Origin: Winogradskyella sp.
GTDB lineage: Bacteria; Bacteroidota; Bacteroidia; Flavobacteriales; Flavobacteriaceae
Length of the DNA stretch: 40,771 bases
NCBI RefSeq assembly: GCF_016744625.1
Contig: NZ_JADGDZ010000013.1
Span: 17,660 to 58,430, forward strand
Reading direction: 5' to 3'
Shown here: positions 1 through 7,804 of the stretch, piece after piece
Layout of the letters: every line of letters starts with the position of its first letter
Numbering within the stretch: the first letter of the stretch is position 1
Position numbers and translations under genes: made by a program
Notes under the pieces: model-generated
What the model was told of the DNA's origin: nothing
Database searches by the model: none
The model's input: the letters and a program-made list of their open reading frames with translations, nothing else

Positions 1-591
1 TTGAATAGGTGCTTAGATCAATACCAGCTTCACCAGCCACTTCAATAGTATCATCTACATCAGCACCAAAATCATCGTACTTAATTTCGTTAATCCAAAT
101 ATTTTCGGCAACAGGAGGTGTTCCAAAAGTCTGTAATGGATTAATGTTATTATAGCTTTGAGAGATTTCTTCTATCCAAGAAAAATCAGAATACATTGTC
201 CCATCACCTTGCAATTGAATGGATAAACCAGCTGATGAGCTAGCGCCAGAAATACCAATATCAGTAGATGTCATTCCGTTAGCAGGTCCATCAATAGCCA
301 TAAATGATCCTTCATAGCTCAAAAACTGAATAACCGCATTAGAGGGCCCAACTAGAGCAATAGCGTCAGGCCCATTTTGTATGGCTCCAAAGTTAAAAGC
401 TATAGCACCAAATCCATTTTGTTCGTCATCGATTGTACCAGAAAGCAGAGTAGTATTATACATAGCACCATTACTACCATTATAGAGCACTATTGAATAG
501 GTGCTTAGATCAATACCAGCTTCACCAGCCACTTCAATAGTATCATCTACATCAGCACCAAAATCATCGTACTTAATTTCGTTAATCCAAA
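1..591 (-). repeat. In-frame 492-bp tandem repeat, 99 bp perfectly conserved
   Basis: Positions 1-99 are identical to 493-591 (offset 492 bp, 164 codons). The identity stops at position 100 versus 592, where the first copy meets the signal-peptide junction. It continues leftwards to the window edge, so the true identical length is at least 99 bp. Both copies encode the start of an LTD-like domain (WINEIKYDDFG). Confidence 0.9.
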
Positions 592-673
592 GGTTTTGAG
601 CACTTAATGTTGTGCCAAATAAAATTAATCCAATGATTAAAATTTTTTCTTTAAGAGTAATTGTGTTTTTCAT
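1..673 (-). CDS. Secreted repeat protein with lamin-tail-like domains, 5' part only
   Basis: This is the N-terminal part (224 codons) of a minus-strand gene that runs off the left edge of the window, so its full length and C-terminus are unknown. The start is ATG at 673. Residues 1-26 form a signal peptide (MKNTITLKEK, a hydrophobic core, then LSAQ). The mature part begins WINEIKYDDFGADVDD, then an IEVAG segment and a YSIVLYNG segment. That pattern resembles the lamin-tail-like (LTD) beta domains found at the N-terminus of many secreted Bacteroidota proteins. After 164 residues the same domain starts again with identical DNA, so the protein is a tandem-repeat surface or secreted protein. A T9SS sorting domain may lie beyond the edge but cannot be seen. 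The function is unknown. The gene shares an upstream sequence block with the fibre protein at 950-4807. Confidence 0.8.
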   Translation of the reverse strand, partial: MKNTITLKEKILIIGLILFGTTLSAQNLWINEIKYDDFGADVDDTIEVAGEAGIDLSTYSIVLYNGSNGAMYNTTLLSGTIDDEQNGFGAIAFNFGAIQNGPDAIALVGPSNAVIQFLSYEGSFMAIDGPANGMTSTDIGISGASSSAGLSIQLQGDGTMYSDFSWIEEISQSYNNINPLQTFGTPPVAENIWINEIKYDDFGADVDDTIEVAGEAGIDLSTYS

Positions 674-719
674 AAAAATGAATTTTTAAACATACTTTCA
701 TAAACCTAAAGAGATTATT

Positions 720-727
720 CAAAAGTA
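720..727 (-). promoter_or_regulatory. Candidate -7 box for the left secreted protein
   Basis: Read on the minus strand this is TACTTTTG, a perfect match to the Bacteroidota -7 consensus TAnnTTTG, 47 bp before the ATG at 673. No good -33 TTG is seen at the usual distance, so the site may depend on an activator or may be a chance match. Confidence 0.35.
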
Positions 728-782
728 TATATTGATTAATAGCGTATAGAAATTTATAGGTTAATTGTTATTGATAAAATAT

Positions 783-843
783 TTTATTGGGAATGCGTAC
801 TTTTTTTAGTGGCTAGCTTAGAACACTTGGTGAGTGTTTTTTT
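783..843 (-). promoter_or_regulatory. Possible LytTR-type operator block, copy 1 (weaker)
   Basis: TTTATTGG at 783-790 and TTTAGTGG at 805-812 form an imperfect direct repeat 22 bp apart. AACACT at 822-827 and AGTGTT at 833-838 follow as an inverted repeat, then a T-run. From 805 the block aligns without gaps (offset 4157) with 4962 onward, upstream of the fibre gene: TTTAGTG, ten bases, AACACT, six bases, GTGTTTTT. It lies 110-170 bp upstream of the minus-strand ATG at 673. The inverted repeat plus T-run could also act as a small plus-strand terminator, but no plus-strand gene precedes it. Confidence 0.4.
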
Positions 844-861
844 ATAACCTAATTTGAGAAT

Positions 862-892
862 GAAAAAGCCACTCCCTACAGCAGCTTTTTCC
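862..892 (-). terminator. Candidate terminator of the fibre-protein gene
   Basis: Read on the minus strand, AAAAAGC (890-884) pairs with GCTTTTT (869-863) around a 14-nt loop. The hairpin lies about 60 bp past the stop codon of the gene at 950-4807 and ends in a T-run. The stem is mostly A-T, so support is moderate. Confidence 0.45.
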
Positions 893-949
893 TCAAAAAC
901 ATAATCGTTCTTTCAAACAATTACTACTCAATGTTCAATTATTAATTGT

Positions 950-3900
950 TTAATCTTCAGTTGTACTTGCAGTTTCAGAAGTGGTCGAATTACTTTTGTT
1001 TTCTAGTGCAAGTAAACGCACTTCTAATTGCTGAAGTTTGCTTAATCGCTGTTTTAGAATTTTGTTTTCTGCTTCAAGAGTTTCCATTTTTAAATTTAAT
1101 TCTTTGACCTCTTTTTTTAATTCTTGTGTAGCTTTAATTGCAACTACTCCTGTGGCACTATAATCCATGTGATATACATCTTCTTCTTTGTGATAAGAAA
1201 TTAATTCTGGATATATTTTATCCACATCTTGAGCAACCATTCCTATGTAGCTTTTAAGTCCATTATCGGCTTTATATTTGTATGTTAATGGTTGCAATTC
1301 CATGAAATTATCCCAAGAGAAATACAAATCTTTAAAATCCTTTTTTAATCTCCTATCTGATGTTGCAGTATATACTCCTGAAACATCATTAATATTAGAT
1401 ATCGATGTCGTACCTTGATTTGTAGAATAGAATCTTAAATCACCTGTGCCTGATGATACATACATGCGTATCCAATTATTGTTATTTGTGTTCTGTAATT
1501 TCATACCACTTGTAGTACCACTATTTCCATGAAATACATGAAAATCAATATCCGGAAATCCTGCAATACCTGCTCTATTTGCACTAGCATCAATTCTAAG
1601 CATATTAGCATTGCTATCAGACTCTACTCTGAAATCTCTGTTAGCACCTTGCTCGTTAAAAACAAACTGTGAATTAGTATCAAGATCCACACTAACATTA
1701 CCATTTTCTCTCAGTATAAACCTAGCATCATCGCCATCATCGAGCATTTGCGCTATAATTGTACCTGTTGTATTAACATCTCGCCATACCATATCTCGTC
1801 CTAATGTGGTTGTTCCTGCATCATTGATTTCAAAAACACCAGTTCCGTTATCTTGGATAATAAAGTCTCCTGTGTTACTTAAGTTAAAACGTGTATCAAA
1901 ATTTCCGTAAGTAATTGCAGTGTCTTCTGTAAGTGCACCTCCCCATTGTATGCGATCTGCTCCTGCGTCAACATTAAGTCCGTTGTTGGCGGTTGCAGTT
2001 ACGGTTAAGTTTCCTGATGTTCCGCCACCAGTAAGTCCTGCGCCAGCAGTAATAGCTGTTACATCTCCAACAGTTGGTGTTTGCCAAGACAGGACACCAG
2101 CAGCATTAGTGGCCATTACTTGACCGTTTGTACCTCTAGACGCTGGTAAAATATAATTATTTGTCGTCGTAGTACCAACAGAAACTCTCCCTAAAAAGTA
2201 ACCAGCATAACTGTTAGATTTTGTTGCACTACTATAGATTCCATAGTGTGTACCACCAGCACTAGAAGAGATAAGGTTGTATGTTCCGTATTTGTTTCCT
2301 GTTCCTGTTGCTGAGTTATTAAATACATTTCTAGAGCCATAATAATCACCATTAGCTGTATTACTAAATGTTGTATATGTTCCATTCATTCCACTAGTTC
2401 CTGGTGTACCAGTTGTAAATGAGTTCCTAATACCTGTAGTTTCAGCTGCTGTTGATGCTTCCTGAAATTCGTTAAACACACCATATAAATTTGCAGCGCT
2501 AGTACCACGCATACCATTGTATGTGCCATAATGATTTCCTGTACCTGCATTATCTAGGTTGTTGAAAGTACCAAACTGAAAGCTGGGTGACGCACCTGCT
2601 ATAAAGTTTCTGGTTCCATATTGGCTGCCAGAAGCTGTAGAACTTATAGTATTAAAAACACCATATTTCTGCCCTGCACCTGTGCCATCATTACGTGTGC
2701 GAATAGCATGACTCCGACCTGTACCACCACTAGATTTTACAACATAAATGCCATTGGTTTCATCAGCAGTATTATCATTTTTGTCTACATATATAACTTC
2801 TAATTCATCTCCTGTATTTTCTACAAGATGTAAAGGATGTGCTGGGTTTGAAGTGCCTATACCTATATCACCAGAGTCTTCTACAAAAAACACATTATCA
2901 CTATCATCTTGTATAGCGAAGTCACCTGTGCTATTAAGATTAATAGCAAAGCTTCTAGTGCCTTGACTAATAGTAGTATTTTCGATCAGTGCTCCTCCTA
3001 ATCGAATATCATTGGCATTAGTGGTTAATCCATTTGTGCCAACTGCGTTAATAGTAACATTGCCAGTAGCACCACCACCAGTTAGACCTGTTCCTGCAGT
3101 AATTTGGTTAATATTTCCTGGATTATCCAAACTAGATAGATTTACAGTTTGTGCAGTACCATTTTCTATACCAACTGTTAAAATATTTGTAGAGGTATTG
3201 AATATTAAGTTCTCAATATCTTGGTCGTCAGTACCTGTGCCATCCTGTAAACCAGATAAATCTATAGTAGTAGTATTTCCGGCTTCTTCTATTTCTAAAT
3301 TTGTGCCAGTTAAGATACCAGAAGTGATTATTTCGTTCCCAATTACAGTATCAGCATCACTTGCAATATGTGTGTTTAAATTTATTGTATTTGTGCTAAT
3401 AGCAGTGCTATTATTTCCAATATCCACATTGTTATTATTGATATCAATAGTGTTGTTACTTATATTATTGGTATTGTTAGTTATAATAGTAGTATTGTTT
3501 CCAATATTTAAAGTGTTGAAACTAATATCGGACGTATTGTTATTGATGCCAGTTGTATTTAGGATAATGTTGTTGGCATTGGTGATAATATCACTAGTAT
3601 TATTATTTATATCGCTAGTATTTATTAAGATATTAGCCGCATTAGTGGTAACTTCTGTAGATTGGTCTAAAGTTGATACATCAACAATTTCATTTGAGCC
3701 GTTTTGAATACCAATTGTTAGGTTTGTACCTGAGAGTCCTGAACCAGAAATGTTTTGATTATCGGTATTTGCAAATACTGTTGAGGCATTAACAAAATTT
3801 ACTTGTCCTAAGTTGTCAATTTGCATAATGTCTCCATTATTCCCTCTAAAAGAAGGTAAACTATAATGATTTACATTTGTTGTTCCAATAGAAACGGCAC

Positions 3901-4807
3901 CACTGAAATAACCAGCATAACTTCCAGTCTTAAGAACTTCAGAGTATAATCCATAATGAGTACCACCAGATGAAGTTGGAACTGATGTGTAAAAACCATA
4001 TCTTGATGCATTTCCAGCTCCTTCAATATCAGATTTGTAACCATATAAAGCTCCAACATTAACATTAATATTCATGTCCATCCAACTTCCATAAAAATTA
4101 CCTACCCTTGACGTTGGTTGGTCGATACGATATAAGAACCCTGAAGCTTCCGAATAAGTAATATTAGAATTGGTAACATATACACCAGCAGTTTGAAGTA
4201 AGCTATGTTCACTAAAGGCAATATCGGCTCGAAAATTATTTAAATCATTTGTGCCCACAATAGCAGATTTATTACCAGTACTATTTGTACCATTTTGATT
4301 AACAACAAGTCCATTTCCAGTATTATGGTCTTTGTTAATTACCATGGCATCTACACCTGAGTTTATATTTCCAATGTCAATAGTGTTAGAATTATTAGTG
4401 ATGGTTAAATTATAATTTCCTGGAGTATTTGTCCCTATAAGAGTTCTTGCAGTAATTAAATCTCGATAAATGTTGTTTCCTGATACTGTCCAATCATTAT
4501 CATTAAGGCTACCTGACACAATTTTAATCCAGTTACTAGCGGTATCATCCCAATAATAAAAACCTTTACCATCTGCAGCTGAGCCAGTGTAAAAAATAAG
4601 TATACCATCTCGAGTAGCTCCAGGAGCTGTAGGAAATACACTCATACGAGGAATTAGAATTCCGTCATTATTGGCAGGACTTGTTGCACTACTAGCCGTA
4701 ATGTCTAAACTGGCTTGAGGGTCTGTATTACCGACACCAACTTGGGCATTTATGGCATAAAAAAATAGAAATAGTACTAAACTGAAGCGTAGGTTTTTAA
4801 CGTTCAT
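950..4807 (-). CDS. Fibre-like surface protein with S74 intramolecular chaperone domain
   Basis: A 1285-residue protein counted from ATG 4807. The frame is open up to a TTG at 4843, but ATG 4807 gives a clean signal peptide (MNVKNLRFS, hydrophobic core, INAQ). The next part, VGVGNTDPQASLDI, is typical of flavobacterial tail-fibre-like proteins. Residues 393-470 hold Ile at every seventh position in an Asn-rich stretch, as in trimeric adhesin stalks. Residues 283-338 and 853-908 are an internal duplication (THYG, SYAGYF, ILP/SLP, RG.NG). Two GLTGGG segments also repeat. The C-terminus has the S74 chaperone signature TSDRRLKKDF, with Ser1150 and Lys1155 spaced as in the endosialidase self-cleavage dyad, then a coiled coil. 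It is probably a trimer that cleaves itself after folding. No T9SS sorting domain is seen. The ligand is unknown. Candidate operators lie upstream, and the two-component pair is next door. Confidence 0.85.
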   Translation of the reverse strand: MNVKNLRFSLVLFLFFYAINAQVGVGNTDPQASLDITASSATSPANNDGILIPRMSVFPTAPGATRDGILIFYTGSAADGKGFYYWDDTASNWIKIVSGSLNDNDWTVSGNNIYRDLITARTLIGTNTPGNYNLTITNNSNTIDIGNINSGVDAMVINKDHNTGNGLVVNQNGTNSTGNKSAIVGTNDLNNFRADIAFSEHSLLQTAGVYVTNSNITYSEASGFLYRIDQPTSRVGNFYGSWMDMNINVNVGALYGYKSDIEGAGNASRYGFYTSVPTSSGGTHYGLYSEVLKTGSYAGYFSGAVSIGTTNVNHYSLPSFRGNNGDIMQIDNLGQVNFVNASTVFANTDNQNISGSGLSGTNLTIGIQNGSNEIVDVSTLDQSTEVTTNAANILINTSDINNNTSDIITNANNIILNTTGINNNTSDISFNTLNIGNNTTIITNNTNNISNNTIDINNNNVDIGNNSTAISTNTINLNTHIASDADTVIGNEIITSGILTGTNLEIEEAGNTTTIDLSGLQDGTGTDDQDIENLIFNTSTNILTVGIENGTAQTVNLSSLDNPGNINQITAGTGLTGGGATGNVTINAVGTNGLTTNANDIRLGGALIENTTISQGTRSFAINLNSTGDFAIQDDSDNVFFVEDSGDIGIGTSNPAHPLHLVENTGDELEVIYVDKNDNTADETNGIYVVKSSGGTGRSHAIRTRNDGTGAGQKYGVFNTISSTASGSQYGTRNFIAGASPSFQFGTFNNLDNAGTGNHYGTYNGMRGTSAANLYGVFNEFQEASTAAETTGIRNSFTTGTPGTSGMNGTYTTFSNTANGDYYGSRNVFNNSATGTGNKYGTYNLISSSAGGTHYGIYSSATKSNSYAGYFLGRVSVGTTTTNNYILPASRGTNGQVMATNAAGVLSWQTPTVGDVTAITAGAGLTGGGTSGNLTVTATANNGLNVDAGADRIQWGGALTEDTAITYGNFDTRFNLSNTGDFIIQDNGTGVFEINDAGTTTLGRDMVWRDVNTTGTIIAQMLDDGDDARFILRENGNVSVDLDTNSQFVFNEQGANRDFRVESDSNANMLRIDASANRAGIAGFPDIDFHVFHGNSGTTSGMKLQNTNNNNWIRMYVSSGTGDLRFYSTNQGTTSISNINDVSGVYTATSDRRLKKDFKDLYFSWDNFMELQPLTYKYKADNGLKSYIGMVAQDVDKIYPELISYHKEEDVYHMDYSATGVVAIKATQELKKEVKELNLKMETLEAENKILKQRLSKLQQLEVRLLALENKSNSTTSETASTTED

Positions 4808-4940
4808 AACAACATGTTTTGGAGCCTTCTTCTTTGTAAACAACTAAGGGGTAATCTATGTAGAGAAGTCGTTTAAAAGCGTAATAACTGATTAATAGCT
4901 AAGTAAAGCTATCTTATAACCAAGGTATTAGGATTTTGTT

Positions 4941-4997
4941 TTTAGTGAATCTAACTTTTTTTTTAGTGAGTGCAGTTTAACACTAGTTATGTGTTTT
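4941..4997 (-). promoter_or_regulatory. Putative LytTR operator upstream of the fibre gene, copy 2
   Basis: TTTAGTGA occurs at 4941-4948 and again at 4962-4969, exactly 21 bp apart, the second preceded by a C and a nine-T run. An inverted repeat AACAC (4979-4983)/GTGTT (4991-4995) follows, as in copy 1. On the minus strand the repeat reads TCACTAAA. A degenerate -7-like TACCTTG (4927-4921) lies just downstream. LytTR domains are known to bind direct repeats about two helical turns apart; the link to the adjacent regulator is inferred. Confidence 0.55.
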
Positions 4998-5021
4998 TAA
5001 GAGGGTACCGTTTAGCATTAA

Positions 5022-5711
5022 TTATATGCTTTTTAACTTACTCACTACTAAACTTTTTTGTGATGCACTTAATGGTATGCTATCGTTTTCTAGAGAAATA
5101 GTGGTTTTATCAACTCTTAAGACGTGTCTTAGGTTGACCACATAAGAACGATGTGTCTTTATAAAATCATTACCTTCTAATTGCTCAGAGACATGCTTAA
5201 GTGTATGAGGTACTAAATAAGTTTTTGTAGTTGTATTGATATAGCAATAGTTGTCAAATGCTTTAAGGTGACTGATAGTGTTTTGATTAATACGATGCAG
5301 TCTGCCTTCATGTTTAATGGTTAAAAAATGTTGTTTTGAATCGTTATAGTTATGCCAAGCGAGTTCAATATTGGTGCGTAAACCTGTTTCTGTAAAAGGT
5401 TTAACAATGTAACCCAGAGGATTAGTGTGTTTAACGCGTTCTATGGTATTAGGATCTGTTTGAGACGAAAGAAATAAATATGGTAAGTTTTTTTTGTCTA
5501 ATTCAGTAGCTAAATCGACACCATCTTTATCTCCCGAAAGCTGAATATCTATAAGTGTCAAATCTGGTTTTAGTAATTCTATATCTCTTAAGGCTGAAGT
5601 ATAATCTTCTGCGTCACCAACGGCAAAAAAACCTTGTTTACGCAAAGCTACTTCAATAGTAGATACAATTAATGGCTCGTCTTCAACGATGTAGATATTT
5701 AGGGGTTTCAA
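5022..5711 (-). CDS. LytTR-family response regulator
   Basis: A 229-residue DNA-binding response regulator, probably the partner of the histidine kinase encoded just upstream (109-bp gap). The receiver domain (about 5-120) shows the acidic pocket E10/D11, phospho-acceptor D55 (LIDIQLSG), Ser82/Ser83 in the usual Thr/Ser position and K104 (YIVKPF). The LytTR domain (about 128-227) shows the typical FIKTHRSYVVNLRHV segment. The start codon is TTG at 5711; the frame is closed by a TAG further upstream and no in-frame ATG precedes the conserved IYIVEDE strand, so TTG is the only sensible start. The gene has its own upstream region with the 21-bp direct repeat, which suggests autoregulation. Target genes are inferred to be the two secreted-protein genes downstream. 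Confidence 0.9.
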   Translation of the reverse strand: MKPLNIYIVEDEPLIVSTIEVALRKQGFFAVGDAEDYTSALRDIELLKPDLTLIDIQLSGDKDGVDLATELDKKNLPYLFLSSQTDPNTIERVKHTNPLGYIVKPFTETGLRTNIELAWHNYNDSKQHFLTIKHEGRLHRINQNTISHLKAFDNYCYINTTTKTYLVPHTLKHVSEQLEGNDFIKTHRSYVVNLRHVLRVDKTTISLENDSIPLSASQKSLVVSKLKSI

Positions 5712-5731
5712 ATTATATATATTTAGAACTT

Positions 5732-5758
5732 CAAACTAATGAATCAATATTTTATCAA
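5732..5758 (-). promoter_or_regulatory. Candidate promoter of the LytTR regulator
   Basis: On the minus strand TTAGTTTG (5739-5732) matches seven of eight positions of TAnnTTTG. A TTG (5758-5756) lies 16 bp upstream, slightly closer than the usual 19-20 bp. It sits directly downstream of the putative operator at 5767-5795. Confidence 0.35.
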
Positions 5759-5766
5759 TGTTTTTT

Positions 5767-5795
5767 TTTAGTGAAAGCCTCTTTTTTTTTAGTCA
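5767..5795 (-). promoter_or_regulatory. Putative LytTR operator upstream of the regulator, copy 3
   Basis: TTTAGTGA at 5767-5774 and TTTAGTCA at 5788-5795 are 21 bp apart, the second again preceded by a C and nine T. Over 29 bp this matches the block at 4941-4969 at all but about six positions, most of them in the spacer. It lies 56-84 bp upstream of the TTG start of the response regulator, a fitting place for autoregulation. Confidence 0.55.
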
Positions 5796-5819
5796 ATACT
5801 GTTTTTTAATAGTATCACC

Positions 5820-7778
5820 TTAAAGTAAATTATACTTTTTCATTATTAAGGTTGCTTCCGTTCCTTTATTTATTTCAGATTTATAACTTAAAGTTGCATT
5901 TAATTTTTTCGATAAAGCTTTCATCAGCGTAATACCGAAAGAGGTGTTTTTAACTTCACCTTCAAAGCCTTTGCCATTATCAATAACTTTTAATGCTAAA
6001 TGCTCACCTTCTTTATGAAACTTAATATCAATTTTGCTTTCAGAAGTCATATTCTTAAAAGCATGCTTTAAGGTATTCACAATAAGCTCATTTAAGATTA
6101 AACCAACAGGAGTAATAGTTTCAATATCTAGAACCAATGGTTCTGCGTTAAGTTGATATTGAATAGATTCTGATTCAAACTGATGGCTTTCAAAAATATC
6201 ACGTACTAAGTCACTAAAATAATCTTGAGTATTAATACCAATAAGCTCGTCTTTATTATATAACCTCTGATGAATTAGGACCATAGAACGCACTCTGTTT
6301 TCGGCTTCTTTTATGGCGATTTTTGCTTCTTTGTCCTCAACACTTTCTGATTGTAAGTACAATAAACTAGATACAATTTGAAAACTATTCTTTACACGAT
6401 GATGTGTTTCTTTAAGAAGTATGTTTTTCTCATCAACAGTAGCTTCTAATAATTTCTTCTGCTTTGCAAGCTTAATGCTCTGTTTTTTATTTCTGTAAAA
6501 GAAAAATCCTAAAACAAGAGCTAATAGTAAGCCTAGTCCAGCTAAATAGGAATACAACTTACTTTGCTTTTCCTTAGCTTCAAGTTCTAATGCGTTAAGT
6601 TCTTGAGTTTTGTTAAACTCGTATTGCATCTCTTGCTGAGTTTGTTTTTTGATATTATTTTCATTGAAAATAGAATCGTTGGTTTTAGTTAGAAGCTGAT
6701 AATTCTCTAAGGCTTTGTTGTACTCACCAGCAGCTTTGTAAGCTTTAGATAAACAATCGCAAGCATCAGATGTTAGTTCTAGATTCCCGGCTTCAATAGC
6801 TAATTGTTTTGCTTTACTACAGTCTTTTATCGCTAAATCGTATTTTTTAGTTTCATAAAAAAGACTTCCTCGATAGTTTTTTGAAATAGTTAAATTTTCA
6901 ATAACTCCAGCATCTTTATAGAATTGATGAGCTGCATTTAAATTTATCAGTGCTTCATTATAATTTTTTAATTTAGAATGTGCATTACCAATATTTAAAA
7001 TTGAACTCATAATAAAGCGCTTAGGTGCCTTACCTTTTTCTTTAAGTACTTTACCCTCTTCAAATAGTACTAGTGCTTCATTGTGCTTTCCTTGATTTAG
7101 TAATAAGTCACCTTTGTTTGAAATAATAATTCCTGCATTAACAAAAGAACCTAAACTTAGTGCAGCTTTATAGGCATTATTATAATAATCAGCAGCCTTA
7201 TCAAACTCTTCCATTTGATTATAATAATTGGCCAATGAATTATTAAGTACCAAACTTTCACCTTTAAATTTATGACGTTGTGGCTCATCTAACCTTAAGG
7301 TGTCAATTTTGTCTAAAGAACGTTTAGAATTAAGCATGGTAGCAATAGCAAGGGAAATATTTCCTTGTTTTCTATAAATGGCGCTTTTGGTCATTAGGTT
7401 AGAAGCTCTTAAAAAAGGCATGGTGTCATCGTTTACATAAGAAATTGACTTGTCTAAGTATACTACTGCAGAATCCAATTGACTATTATAATAGAAGAAA
7501 TTACCTAAGGAGTAGTAAGAATTAGCAAATTGCTTTGCATCCTTATTCGCTTTAGAAATGATAATTGCTTTGTCTATTAAAATACGAGAGTCTTTAGAAT
7601 AACGGAGCTGACCAGCATTGCTAGTAAGTGTTCTTATTTTTTCGAAATTATCATCGTAAGTATCTACAATGTTAATTAAGGAATCAATGATTTTTTGTTT
7701 ATCTAAATTGTTTTGAGATTGTAAAAGACTTGAAAAGCATAACAAGAAAATAAGGTAAGGGTATTTCAATTTAGCCAA
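5820..7778 (-). CDS. TPR-containing HisKA_2 sensor histidine kinase
   Basis: A 652-residue membrane sensor kinase. Residues 1-22 are a signal peptide (LIFLLCFSSLLQSQ). Residues about 30-370 form TPR-like helical repeats outside the inner membrane. A coiled coil (about 375-407) leads to one transmembrane helix (about 409-427). The HisKA_2 domain has the phospho-acceptor motif ETHHRVKNS (His459/His460), followed by a HATPase domain with N box LNELIVNTLKHAF (562-574), G1 DNGKGF (600-605) and SFGITLM (613-619). This layout is common in Bacteroidota kinases paired with LytTR regulators. The 26-bp gap to the glycosylasparaginase gene upstream allows read-through from the glycan locus. The TPR part may bind a protein or envelope signal; the ligand is not known. 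Confidence 0.92.
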   Translation of the reverse strand: MAKLKYPYLIFLLCFSSLLQSQNNLDKQKIIDSLINIVDTYDDNFEKIRTLTSNAGQLRYSKDSRILIDKAIIISKANKDAKQFANSYYSLGNFFYYNSQLDSAVVYLDKSISYVNDDTMPFLRASNLMTKSAIYRKQGNISLAIATMLNSKRSLDKIDTLRLDEPQRHKFKGESLVLNNSLANYYNQMEEFDKAADYYNNAYKAALSLGSFVNAGIIISNKGDLLLNQGKHNEALVLFEEGKVLKEKGKAPKRFIMSSILNIGNAHSKLKNYNEALINLNAAHQFYKDAGVIENLTISKNYRGSLFYETKKYDLAIKDCSKAKQLAIEAGNLELTSDACDCLSKAYKAAGEYNKALENYQLLTKTNDSIFNENNIKKQTQQEMQYEFNKTQELNALELEAKEKQSKLYSYLAGLGLLLALVLGFFFYRNKKQSIKLAKQKKLLEATVDEKNILLKETHHRVKNSFQIVSSLLYLQSESVEDKEAKIAIKEAENRVRSMVLIHQRLYNKDELIGINTQDYFSDLVRDIFESHQFESESIQYQLNAEPLVLDIETITPVGLILNELIVNTLKHAFKNMTSESKIDIKFHKEGEHLALKVIDNGKGFEGEVKNTSFGITLMKALSKKLNATLSYKSEINKGTEATLIMKKYNLL

Positions 7779-7804
7779 AATTTTAGAAGGTTAGTTCCTA
7801 CAAT

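Noticed and set aside
822-843. Plus-strand terminator AACACT/AGTGTT plus T-run
   Set aside because: No plus-strand gene lies upstream, and the same inverted repeat recurs at 4979-4995 in a regulatory setting, so it is treated as part of the shared block.
950-1100. T9SS C-terminal sorting domain on the fibre protein
   Set aside because: The C-terminus is a coiled coil ending in a Ser/Thr-rich tail; no sorting domain pattern is visible.
3368-3631. CRISPR-like short repeats
   Set aside because: The period is 21 bp with poor DNA identity and no spacers; it is codon-level heptad repetition in a protein.
3012-3707. 231-residue plus-strand open frame opposite the fibre gene
   Set aside because: It is a low-complexity V/L/I run opposite the Asn/Thr-rich heptad region; the minus-strand gene has signal peptide, repeats and a known domain.
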